This document shows, piece after piece, positions 44,793-53,330 of a stretch of 64,000 nt of DNA. The DNA comes from Oceanihabitans sp. IOP_32. GTDB lineage: Bacteria > Bacteroidota > Bacteroidia > Flavobacteriales > Flavobacteriaceae. The stretch's first letter is position 1; every line of letters begins with the position of its first letter. The notes under the pieces were generated by a model. That model ran no database searches. It worked only from the letters and a program-made list of their open reading frames with translations, and had not been told where the DNA came from. The stretch is from contig NZ_CP040813.1 in the NCBI RefSeq assembly GCF_009498295.1, positions 787,001 to 851,000 on the forward strand, given 5' to 3'. Both the position numbers and the translations under genes were made by a program.

Positions 44793-45437
44793 GTGAATAA
44801 CCATTTCAAAATATATCTAATAGTCGCACTTAGCTTTTTCACAAGTTTCAATTTAAGTGCAAACGATACTTTTTTTTCAATTGAAAATAAAGGCGATAGG
44901 GTTTGTGAATTGGTTAATGCAGGGGGTAATCTACCTTCGTTATTACGTCAATTAACTACAAAGCCTACATACAAACCATTAAGGACGATTTGGAGTAAAG
45001 AAGGAAAGACTACCACATTTATAGGTAAATGGGATGAAACTGTCAATGGTCAACAAAATGGATTACAAAAAGTATTTGATGAATTATCTGAAAGTGATTT
45101 GAATATTTACATGCAATCTGGAAAGTTTGAACATCGTGGAGGGTTTAACATGTTATCTATAGAAGATTTTTCTTTGAAACAAGCTGAGTATGTCCAAAAG
45201 ATAAATACAGGTCAGATTAATTCCAGCTGGACGTTTGATGATTATATATGGGAAGCATATAATCGTCCATGGTTAGAAAGCGCATTACAAAGAGGAGATG
45301 ATATTATTATTTGGAGTGATCCAGTAGCTTCAAGAAATGGTTTTTATCAAAGGGAATTAGATTTTATTCAGACTAATGCAAATCAGTATGGTTACGATTA
45401 CAATTTAGGAATAAGTACAGGAACATTTTCAAAGTAA
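44793..45437 (+). CDS. Chimeric toxin: cassette leader fused to toxin C tip
   Basis: 214 residues from a GTG start. Residues 1-40 (signal peptide NNHFKIYLIVALSFFTSFNL, then the linker to GDRVCEL) are identical to the leader of the nuclease toxin at 53331. From ELVNAGGNLPS onward it is identical to the toxin C tip at 36118. The junction is the unit boundary at 44906 and is in frame. The result is a second toxin C gene with its own promoter and followed by its own immunity gene copy. Confidence 0.88.
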   Translation: MNNHFKIYLIVALSFFTSFNLSANDTFFSIENKGDRVCELVNAGGNLPSLLRQLTTKPTYKPLRTIWSKEGKTTTFIGKWDETVNGQQNGLQKVFDELSESDLNIYMQSGKFEHRGGFNMLSIEDFSLKQAEYVQKINTGQINSSWTFDDYIWEAYNRPWLESALQRGDDIIIWSDPVASRNGFYQRELDFIQTNANQYGYDYNLGISTGTFSK

Positions 45438-45440
45438 ATT

Positions 45441-45854
45441 TTGCTTAAAGATAGAGTTGTAAATAGAGTTTTTAAAAGTTATTCCAGTAGTTCGGTCGAA
45501 TATCATGCTGGAGGCTTCTTTGTGAGAAAGAACGCAGTATATCTTGTCTTTCTATCTAGTATGGATGTTTATTATTTTGAGAGAGAAGAAGGATTACACC
45601 CTAAGGATAATGATTATTCATTCTTATTATCAAACTTGGATAAAATAGAGAAGGAGAAATTTGAAATTATTGAAAACTCTAGTAATGTTTTGATATTGAA
45701 ATCTGAAAAAGAAATACGTCTAGTTCCCTCTATTTTTATGGAGAGTGTTGAGCAAGAGAAATTATCAGAAATATTGATTGATTGGGGAGAAAATAAAACT
45801 CTCATTTTTAACCTCGTTTATACTATGTCAGGAAACTTTAGACTAACCCTTTAA
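45441..45854 (+). CDS. Candidate immunity protein for toxin C, copy 2
   Basis: Identical to 36907-37320, with the same TTG start directly after the toxin stop. Two copies accompany two toxin C genes. Confidence 0.65.
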   Translation: MLKDRVVNRVFKSYSSSSVEYHAGGFFVRKNAVYLVFLSSMDVYYFEREEGLHPKDNDYSFLLSNLDKIEKEKFEIIENSSNVLILKSEKEIRLVPSIFMESVEQEKLSEILIDWGENKTLIFNLVYTMSGNFRLTL

Positions 45855-46164
45855 GTTTGTTTTTAGCAATAAATGCATCAATTAAAGTATATACGTAATC
45901 CTTGTCTTTCTCGGTCATACGAGCTACCTCTTTAATTCTGTTCATTAGTTTATCAGTAAGCTCTAAATCAGTGTTTCCAACCAAGTAATCCAAAGAAACC
46001 CCAAGAGCTTTGGCTATTTTATTGGCAATTTCAACAGAAGGAGTAATCTCTTCACGTTCGTATCTGCCAATAACAGCTCCAGAAGTTCCCACTTCTTTAC
46101 CGAGTTCATCTCTGCTAACACCTTTCTGTTTGCGTAAGTCTGCTATTTGTTTGCCAATATTCAT
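45838..46164 (-). CDS. XRE-family repressor, copy 2
   Basis: Identical to 37304-37630; start at the MNIGKQ codon. Controls the same divergent region in this unit, and being diffusible should act on both. Confidence 0.88.
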   Translation of the reverse strand: MNIGKQIADLRKQKGVSRDELGKEVGTSGAVIGRYEREEITPSVEIANKIAKALGVSLDYLVGNTDLELTDKLMNRIKEVARMTEKDKDYVYTLIDAFIAKNKLKGLV

Positions 46165-46205
46165 AACTAAAAGATTACAAAACACCTTTAAAAACGATGT
46201 TTTTA

Positions 46206-46290
46206 CAAAGATAGCGTACTTATAAGTGAAAAACAAAACGTATAAATTTGCTTAGATTTAATTTATAGATTACATTTGTTACTGATAAGT
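46206..46290. promoter_or_regulatory. Divergent promoters with two repressor operators, copy 2
   Basis: Identical to 37672-37756: palindromes ACTTATAAGT and ACTGATAAGT in the XRE and primase promoters. Confidence 0.65.
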
Positions 46291-46313
46291 GATATTAAAC
46301 TTTTCTCAGAATT

Positions 46314-48908
46314 ATGGAAATCAAACAAATTAAAGAGCAATTAAACATAGAAACAGTACTAAACGAGTACGGTATTGCAATCAACAAAAACAAGCATTGC
46401 AAATGCCCTTTCCATAAAGATGATAAACCCAGTTTAAGAATTTACTCCGAAACCAATACCTATACTTGTTTTGGTTGTGATAAAACGGGAGACGTAATAC
46501 AATTTATACAAGACTTTGAGAAATGCACCAAACATAAAGCATTAAAAAAAGCAACAGCATTAATCGGTACTGAAGAAATAAAACCAACCAAAGCAACAAC
46601 AGAAACACAAGAGATTAACTACTCAGAACTCTTTCCAAAATTTAAACAAAGCCTACACAGAAGTAAAAAAGCGATAGCTTATTTAGAAGAAAGAGGAATT
46701 TATGATGTGAAGTTAGAGCAAGGATTTAATACTTCGACTGGGCTCAGTACAGGTAATGGCACTCAATTTAAGCAACTCAAAAATTGTATTATTTATCCAT
46801 TAAAAGACCAGGGTAATAATATCGTAAGCCTTTACGGTAGAAATATAGCCAAAGCAGGAACGCATTATTATACAGCTAACAGAAAAGGTTTGTACCCGAA
46901 CTATCCTACTGCAGAAACCAAAACACTAATACTTACAGAATCTGTAATTGACAGTGCTACACTTTTAAAATATACCAACTACCAAACACCTGCACTGAGC
47001 CAAGTCGAAGTGTTAGCACTTTACGGAACAAACGGACTAACAGAAGAACACACGGAGGCCGTGAGCCATTTAAACCAATTACAAGAAATTATACTCTTTT
47101 TTGATGGAGACAAAGCAGGAAATGAAGCGATAGAAAAGCACAGTAAAACCTTAAATGAGCTGTTACCAAACGTAATTATCAGTAAAGTAAATACTCCAGA
47201 GGATGAAGATGTAAATAGCTTAGTTCAAAGTCATGAACCAACAATATTAGAGCATCTAATTAATGATAGAGAAATACTTTTTTCTTCAATTGAAAAGAAA
47301 AAAGAATCCGAAAGCCTTGCAGTGAGCGAAGTTGAACTGAATACAGAAAATCCAGAGTATATAATTTATGAAAATGGTTCACTTCAAATAGCTGTTTTAG
47401 GAGGTGTAAACTTGTTCAGTTTGGATAAACTAAAAGTGACATTACGAATCACTAAAATAGTAGAAGGACGCTCAGTGTCCCCTATTTACAACATCAGGCA
47501 AAGCAATTTAGATTTATACAATGATGATTCAGTAGATAAATTCATAAGAAAAGTAGCCGAAAGATTAGAATTAGGAACAAGAGAAATACAGATTTCAATA
47601 GCAGAGTTAATAAATGGTTTAGAAGAATACAGATTAGAACAAGTAGAACTACAGAAACCCAACAAAGTCGAAAGTCGACAGCTAACTGAAAAAAGAAAAC
47701 AACAAGTAATAGACTTTTTACAATCAAAGGATCTACTTCGTAGAACCAATGAACTCATCGGTAAAACTGGAATGGTTGGAGAAGAAAATAACCGTTTATT
47801 AATGTTTTTGGTATTTACTTCAAGACTCAGAGAACAGCCTTTGCATATCATCAGCTTAGGAGCTTCTGGAACAGGGAAAACCTACTTGCAAGAAAAGATA
47901 AGCGAATTAATCCCCGAAGAGCATAAACTAGAAATTACTGCCTTATCAGAAAATGCACTTTACTACTTTGACCGAACAGAATTAAAAAACAAACTCGTAT
48001 TAATTGAGGACTTAGACGGAGCGCAAGATGAAAAAATACTGTACGCTATCCGTGAGTTAATGAGTAAAAAACGAATCTCTAAAACAATCCCCATCAAAGA
48101 TGCTAAGGGAAATCTAAAAACAGTTACCCTCCAAGTTGAAGGTCCAATTTGTTTAACCGGAACAACCACCAAAGAACGCATTTATGAAGATAATGCAAAC
48201 AGAAGTTTATTGATCTATTTAGACAATTCAAAAGCACATAAAAACCAAATTATGGAATATCAGCAAAATCTATCTGCAGGAACAATAAACAAACACAAAG
48301 AAGAAGAAATCAAAACCTTTTTACAAGATGTACAATTGCTATTAGAGAAAGTAAAAGTGCGTAATCCGTTCGCTACTAAGCTTAATATTCCTGATACTGT
48401 TTTCAAACCTTTAAGAACCAACACACACTATTTAAGCTTTATAGAAACGGTAACATTCTATCATCAATACCAAAGAGAGCGTAAAAAAGATGAGCAAGGA
48501 AACTACTACATAGAAACAACATTGGAAGATATTGAGGAAGCCAATAAACTACTAAAAGATGTGCTACTGGCTAAAAGTGATGAGCTTACAAAAGCGTGTA
48601 GAGATTTTTTAGAAATATTAAAAGCATACATCAAAAGAGAAGAAAAAGAGAGTTTCTACGCTAAAGAACTAAGAGCCAGTTTAAGAATAAATCCAAAGAC
48701 ATTGAGCCGATATTTAAGTGATTTATCTCGTTATGGTTATATCAAAATCATTGGCGGAAATCCAAGAAGTACAGGCTATGAATATGAAATCTTAAACAGC
48801 GAAGAATACAACCAATTAAAAGCCAATATCCAGACGGCATTAGATGAAGCTTTAGCCAATATTAAAGAAGAGTGTCTCAGTACCCCAGTAGTACCTCAGT
48901 TGAGTTAG
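46314..48908 (+). CDS. Primase-ATPase, copy 2
   Basis: 864 residues, same as 37780-40374 except NNRLLM in place of NNRFIM (two adjacent base changes near 47797). All zinc, Toprim and P-loop motifs are present. Confidence 0.9.
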   Translation: MEIKQIKEQLNIETVLNEYGIAINKNKHCKCPFHKDDKPSLRIYSETNTYTCFGCDKTGDVIQFIQDFEKCTKHKALKKATALIGTEEIKPTKATTETQEINYSELFPKFKQSLHRSKKAIAYLEERGIYDVKLEQGFNTSTGLSTGNGTQFKQLKNCIIYPLKDQGNNIVSLYGRNIAKAGTHYYTANRKGLYPNYPTAETKTLILTESVIDSATLLKYTNYQTPALSQVEVLALYGTNGLTEEHTEAVSHLNQLQEIILFFDGDKAGNEAIEKHSKTLNELLPNVIISKVNTPEDEDVNSLVQSHEPTILEHLINDREILFSSIEKKKESESLAVSEVELNTENPEYIIYENGSLQIAVLGGVNLFSLDKLKVTLRITKIVEGRSVSPIYNIRQSNLDLYNDDSVDKFIRKVAERLELGTREIQISIAELINGLEEYRLEQVELQKPNKVESRQLTEKRKQQVIDFLQSKDLLRRTNELIGKTGMVGEENNRLLMFLVFTSRLREQPLHIISLGASGTGKTYLQEKISELIPEEHKLEITALSENALYYFDRTELKNKLVLIEDLDGAQDEKILYAIRELMSKKRISKTIPIKDAKGNLKTVTLQVEGPICLTGTTTKERIYEDNANRSLLIYLDNSKAHKNQIMEYQQNLSAGTINKHKEEEIKTFLQDVQLLLEKVKVRNPFATKLNIPDTVFKPLRTNTHYLSFIETVTFYHQYQRERKKDEQGNYYIETTLEDIEEANKLLKDVLLAKSDELTKACRDFLEILKAYIKREEKESFYAKELRASLRINPKTLSRYLSDLSRYGYIKIIGGNPRSTGYEYEILNSEEYNQLKANIQTALDEALANIKEECLSTPVVPQLS

Positions 48909-49007
48909 TGAGGTACACAAAGCCAATAAATACAAGGGATTAAGTATGTACCTCAGTAAAAACTCCAAAATGCAAGGCACCCCCCAAAGAAAGTCGAGAG
49001 CCTCGAC
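48891..49007 (+). promoter_or_regulatory. Competing hairpins between primase and recombinase A, copy 2
   Basis: Same GTACCTCA / TGAGGTAC / GTACCTCA set and GTCGAG hairpin as at 40357-40473. Confidence 0.45.
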
Positions 49008-49023
49008 AAGCAATTATTAGATT

Positions 49024-49863
49024 ATGGAACAAATTAAAGATTTTGAGAACTGGCTCACAAGGTTAGGTTATGCAGAAAGCACTATCAAAGGATATGTAAG
49101 ATTATTAACTAATTTTTTCAACTATTTAAATCAAAGAAAAGCTAGTCAAAAGGAGATAGAAAACTTCATAAAAGACCTACACCAAACTAAATTATCAAGA
49201 CAATCCATTCAAGGACATTTAAACGTAATCAATCGATACAGTGCCTTTTTAGAGCTAACTACAAAAGAGAAATTAACCGTTGGTAAAATCATAGTAGAAA
49301 GAGAGATAAAAACCGAGAGAACCATTTTCACACAAGAAGAAATCCAGCAACTTTTTTCTTCAATTGACGGACATGGTCCGAGCGATTTAATGGATAAAGC
49401 AGTACTTAGTTTGTATTACGGTTGTGGATTAAGAAGTAAAGAAGGCATCCATTTAGAACCCAAGGAAATTGATTTTAATAAAGGATTAATCTATGTTAAA
49501 CCATGCAAGAATTATCAAAGTAGATACGTTCCAATGAGCGTGAAAGTAATGCGTGATTTAAAGGAATACCAAGACTTTTCAAGAGCAGTAATTAATCCAA
49601 ACAGTAAGTATTTATTAGTTGGAAAACAGAAAGACAAAAGCACAGGAAGCTATCTTAATCAAAGGTTAAAAAATCTTCAAAAAAAAGCAGGAATCAGCAA
49701 GAAAGCTAGCCTACACAGTTTAAGGCATAGTATCGCTACACATCTTTTACAGCAAGGAATGGAACTAGAATACATTGGAGATTTTTTAGGTCATAAACGT
49801 TTAGATAGCACACAAATTTACACCCACATATTGGAGGAATGGAAAAATATAGAGAATGGCTAA
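49024..49863 (+). CDS. Tyrosine recombinase A, intact copy
   Basis: 279 residues, XerC/XerD-like. SAM-like core-binding domain at 1-90 (FENWLTRLGYAESTIKGYVR). The catalytic set is complete: R137 (GCGLRSKEG), H231 and R234 (SLHSLRHSIATH), H257 (FLGHKRL) and the nucleophile Y266 (STQIYTHI). It is the only recombinase in the window with a full active site, and the likely enzyme for cassette integration and excision. It overlaps recombinase B by 25 bp. Confidence 0.95.
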   Translation: MEQIKDFENWLTRLGYAESTIKGYVRLLTNFFNYLNQRKASQKEIENFIKDLHQTKLSRQSIQGHLNVINRYSAFLELTTKEKLTVGKIIVEREIKTERTIFTQEEIQQLFSSIDGHGPSDLMDKAVLSLYYGCGLRSKEGIHLEPKEIDFNKGLIYVKPCKNYQSRYVPMSVKVMRDLKEYQDFSRAVINPNSKYLLVGKQKDKSTGSYLNQRLKNLQKKAGISKKASLHSLRHSIATHLLQQGMELEYIGDFLGHKRLDSTQIYTHILEEWKNIENG

Positions 49864-50720
49864 CAGAAAGATATTACAGCCAGAAATGTATCAAGGATTT
49901 TATAATGAGAATTGGACTTTTTACCAAATGGCTCAAATTTCAAGGATTAACATTAAAAACGATAGATTATAAAGGCTTACTTAGCTATATTGGAGACTTA
50001 CAAACCCAAGAAAAATCAAAAACCAGTATTAATACAACACTCAGAAGTATAGAACATTATTATACGTTTCTACAAATCAGAAATATTGCATTAAACGTAA
50101 GGCTAAGAGGAACGTACCAGGAACAAATTTTACTACTATCAGAAGAAGAACTTTTACAGATTTACAGCAATTATCAAAACACCACCAAACACGGTTATTT
50201 TAAGTATTCTAACAAATTGATTTTAGGCTTAATGATTTTTCAAGCGTTGGATAAACAAGATATTATGAACTTAGCATTAAAAGATATTGATTTAACAAAA
50301 GGAACTTTTCAAGTTCCTGCAGGAGTGAGAAGAAAAAATGAGAGAATAATACAACTAGAAGCGCATCAAATCATACCCTTACACGATTACATAATCAATT
50401 ACAGAGGAATAGGAAGAAATGGGAAAAAGAGCTTAGAATCAAGCGAACGCCTGTTTCATCCCAACGTCAATAAAGAGCAACGCATCCACGACCAATTAAA
50501 AGCATTAGCCAAGGCAATTAGAGTGCAAAATCCAGATTTAAACTTCAAAAGATTAACTCAACTCAAACAATCAAGAATAGGGATTTGGATAGACTTATAT
50601 GGTCTTAGAAAAACACAATATTTAGCAGGATATAAAGATGTTGGAAACATAGAAAAGTACCGAAATAAGGATATGAAAAACTTAAGTAAACAGATAGAAA
50701 TGTTTCATCCCTTGAATTAA
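49839..50720 (+). CDS. Tyrosine recombinase B (divergent catalytic site), copy 2
   Basis: Identical to 41304-42185. Coupled to recombinase A by overlap, which suggests the two act as a pair, as XerC/XerD or Tn554 TnpA/TnpB do, with B lacking the usual first catalytic Arg. Confidence 0.8.
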   Translation: MEKYREWLTERYYSQKCIKDFIMRIGLFTKWLKFQGLTLKTIDYKGLLSYIGDLQTQEKSKTSINTTLRSIEHYYTFLQIRNIALNVRLRGTYQEQILLLSEEELLQIYSNYQNTTKHGYFKYSNKLILGLMIFQALDKQDIMNLALKDIDLTKGTFQVPAGVRRKNERIIQLEAHQIIPLHDYIINYRGIGRNGKKSLESSERLFHPNVNKEQRIHDQLKALAKAIRVQNPDLNFKRLTQLKQSRIGIWIDLYGLRKTQYLAGYKDVGNIEKYRNKDMKNLSKQIEMFHPLN

Positions 50721-50745
50721 AAAGAGTTAAAAAACTTCATTAAAC

Positions 50746-50768
50746 GTATCTAATTAGATACCTTTGTC
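50746..50768 (+). promoter_or_regulatory. Operator palindrome and -7 box of the HigBA-like pair, copy 2
   Basis: Identical to 42211-42233: GTATCTAATTAGATAC overlapping TACCTTTG (50759-50766). Confidence 0.6.
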
Positions 50769-50776
50769 GTATATTT

Positions 50777-51109
50777 ATGAAGAGAGAAGTAATTATTTAT
50801 AAAAACCATTTTCTTGATTTCTACAAGAAACAAGATGCAAAGACAAGAGTAAAAATTGATTATGTCTTAAAAATAATTAGAGAATTAGACCAAATTCCAA
50901 GTCAGTATTTTAAGCATTTAACCGGTACAGATGGTTTATACGAAGCTCGAATAAAATTAGGGAGTAACATTTTTAGAGTTCTATGTTTTTTTGATAAGGG
51001 TAATTTAGTTGTATTACTGAATGGTTTTCAGAAAAAGACACAAAAAACACCAAAGAGTGAAATTAAATTAGCAGAACGATTAAAGAAAGAATATTATGAA
51101 GAAAAATAG
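50777..51109 (+). CDS. HigB/RelE-superfamily toxin, intact copy
   Basis: 110 residues. The core YEARIKLGSNIFRVLCFFDKG and LLNGFQKKTQKTP is the Gp49-like/HigB pattern of ribosome-dependent or mRNA-cleaving toxins. It precedes and overlaps its XRE antitoxin, the gene order typical of HigBA. It may stabilise the cassette by killing cells that lose it. Confidence 0.9.
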   Translation: MKREVIIYKNHFLDFYKKQDAKTRVKIDYVLKIIRELDQIPSQYFKHLTGTDGLYEARIKLGSNIFRVLCFFDKGNLVVLLNGFQKKTQKTPKSEIKLAERLKKEYYEEK

Positions 51110-51398
51110 CAATATAATAACTTTAGAAGAGCATTTAAATAATGCTTACGGAGAACAAGGAACAGATAGAAGAGATGAATTTGAAAGAGGATATGAATCT
51201 TTTAAATTAGGTGTTATGATTCGTGAAGCTCGTAAAAAGGCAAATATGACACAAGCAGAATTAGCAGAAAAAGCTCAAACTAAACGGAGTTATATATCAA
51301 GAATAGAATCAGATGCAAGTGATATACGTTTATCTACTTTAATGAGAATTGTAGAATTGGGTTTAGGAGGAAAATTAGAGCTTAATTTAAATATCTAG
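51096..51398 (+). CDS. HigA-like XRE antitoxin, copy 2
   Basis: Identical to 42558-42860; overlaps the toxin gene by 14 bp. Partner of the intact toxin here. Confidence 0.87.
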   Translation: MKKNSNIITLEEHLNNAYGEQGTDRRDEFERGYESFKLGVMIREARKKANMTQAELAEKAQTKRSYISRIESDASDIRLSTLMRIVELGLGGKLELNLNI

Positions 51399-51439
51399 CA
51401 AATCCACCGCTAAAATCCCCACAAAAGCAAACCCAATTT

Positions 51440-52774
51440 GACACTATCCCATTAAGTGTGTAAACTTAATTTATCGAGGGTTTGACTTTCTTAAAGTTGA
51501 ACCCTTTTTTCAAATATAGTTAAAAATTGGTTTAAAATAATGCCCCAATTCCTAATAGGCATTGACCATTTCTTGGTAGCCTCCCTTAATGCTAAAAATG
51601 TGGATTTCATTACAGCTTCATCGGTTGGGAATGAGAGCTTGTTTTTGGTGTATTTCCTAATTTTTCCATTGAGATTTTCAATAAGGTTTGTAGTGTAAAT
51701 GATTTTTCTGATTTCAACCGGAAACTCATAAAAAGCAGTAAGCTCTTCCCAGTTATCCCTCCAACTTTTGATGGCATAAGAATACTTGTGTTCCCATTTT
51801 TCAGCAAAGTCCTCCAGGGCGGCCTTAGCGGCGCTTTTGGTAGGTGCATCGTAGATGTTTTTCATGTCTTTTGTAAACTCCTTTTTATCCTTCCAGACCA
51901 CATAGCGACAAGCATTCCTAATTTGGTGTACCACACATATTTGAGTCTTGGATTCAGGGAACACGTTTTTAATGGTGTCGGTAAAGCCATTAAGGTTATC
52001 GGTGGCGGTAATAAGCAAATCTTGAACGCCTCTGGCTTTCATATCGGTCAAGACGCTCATCCAGAAGGCTGCCGATTCGTTCTTGCCCAACCAAAGCCCC
52101 AAGACTTCCTTTTTGCCGTCTCTACGAAGCCCTACGGCAATGTACATGGTTTTGTTGATGACTTTGGAGTTTTCTCGTACCTTGAAAACGATGCCATCCA
52201 TCCAGGTTATTAAATATACAGGTTCTAGGGGGCGGTTCTGCCAAGCCACAATATCGTTGGTAACTTTATCTGTGATGCGTGATATGGTGGATGTTGATAC
52301 ATCAAAACCGTAGACCTCTCGGATTTGTTCTTCGATATCAGAATTACTCATACCTTTGGCGTATAGACTGATAATTACGTTTTCTATGCCATCGACCATA
52401 TTGGTTCGCTTAGGGACAAGCATGGGGTTAAAGGAGGCTTCCCTGTCCCTAGGTACTTGAATGATACTTTCACCTAAAGCGGTTTTTACCTTTTTGGAAG
52501 CATAACCGTTGCGTGAGTTCGGATTGGGCGATTGTTCGTGTCTGCTGTAATCTAAATGAGCATCCAGCTCGCCTTCCAGCATCTTTTCAATGCCTCGTTT
52601 TTGAATGGACTTTAGAAAAGAGGTTAGTTCTTCTCCTGTTTTAAACTGTTTTAAAAAGTCGTCGTTTAATAAATCGTCTTTGTTCATCGTGTATAAAATT
52701 TAAATTAATAAAAAAATATCGAGGGTTGCAACCCTCGATATTTTTAAACTTTACACACTTTGTGAGATACTACC
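51440..52774 (-). mobile_element. IS256-family insertion sequence, copy 2
   Basis: Identical to 42902-44236, with the same CCCAATTT target duplication (51432-51439 and 52775-52782). Confidence 0.93.
51491..52687 (-). CDS. IS256-family transposase, copy 2
   Basis: 398 residues, identical to 42953-44149, DDE triad present. Confidence 0.97.
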   Translation of the reverse strand: MNKDDLLNDDFLKQFKTGEELTSFLKSIQKRGIEKMLEGELDAHLDYSRHEQSPNPNSRNGYASKKVKTALGESIIQVPRDREASFNPMLVPKRTNMVDGIENVIISLYAKGMSNSDIEEQIREVYGFDVSTSTISRITDKVTNDIVAWQNRPLEPVYLITWMDGIVFKVRENSKVINKTMYIAVGLRRDGKKEVLGLWLGKNESAAFWMSVLTDMKARGVQDLLITATDNLNGFTDTIKNVFPESKTQICVVHQIRNACRYVVWKDKKEFTKDMKNIYDAPTKSAAKAALEDFAEKWEHKYSYAIKSWRDNWEELTAFYEFPVEIRKIIYTTNLIENLNGKIRKYTKNKLSFPTDEAVMKSTFLALREATKKWSMPIRNWGIILNQFLTIFEKRVQL

Positions 52775-53277
52775 CCCAATTTTTTGCAGAAAAAGCAAAA
52801 AGCCTTTGTGTTTTCTTTTGTTCCGCTCGCCATCCCTTCTGTTTAATTTTTTGTCATAGTTTTTGTAAGCCATCCCACAAGTAGCACTTTGTTATTGTTT
52901 TTTTTGAAAATAAAAAAAGCCAACACCAAAAAGCTACCCCACCGCACAGAACAAAAAGCAATGCCAAAAAATTAAACCCCAAAGCTAAGTTACATAATAC
53001 GTGTTATAAGTTCGCTTCGCACATTTTTAAGGCTGACTGATTGCTTTTTAAAGGATAAAAATGTCGTTATAACAGGTATTATGCAAAATAGCCACACAGC
53101 CAACGCTCCCCAACCCACACGTGCTAATGAAGATTCGTTTTCACCTTCCGCACGCAAGAAACATCCTCATTCTAATCAAGATTGTAGGGCGTTTGGATAC
53201 TCATTTTTTATAATGAATGCCTAGAAACATTCTGCTAAAAATTAAAAATCCTACACAGGCATTAATTACAAAAAATC
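52775..53277. other. Non-coding right part of the cassette with a long inverted repeat, copy 2
   Basis: Same as 44237-44739; the inverted repeat is at 52993-53009 and 53067-53083. Confidence 0.6.
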
Positions 53278-53326
53278 GAGTTGTTTTTTTCTTCAATTGA
53301 AAAAAAGAAAACAACTCGTATCTTTG
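53278..53326 (+). promoter_or_regulatory. Cassette promoter driving the outward leader, copy 2
   Basis: TTG (53297-53299), 19 bp, TATCTTTG (53319-53326), identical to 44740-44788. Here it drives the nuclease toxin gene, whose GTG follows by 4 nt. Confidence 0.7.
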
Positions 53327-53330
53327 AAAC

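Larger units (their letters stand above)
36372..44905 (+). mobile_element. 8.53-kb mobile toxin-tip cassette, copy 1
   Basis: Direct tandem partner of 44906-53443. It starts with the 8-bp core TGAATTGG inside toxin C and ends just before the next core. Gene order: toxin C tip, immunity, XRE repressor (minus), primase-ATPase, tyrosine recombinases A and B, HigB-like/HigA-like pair, IS256 element, non-coding region with a long inverted repeat, promoter and signal-peptide leader. Copy 1 is 4 bp shorter than copy 2 because of small deletions in recombinase A and the HigB-like gene. That the unit is a site-specific integrative element is inferred from its recombinases and end structure. Confidence 0.85.
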
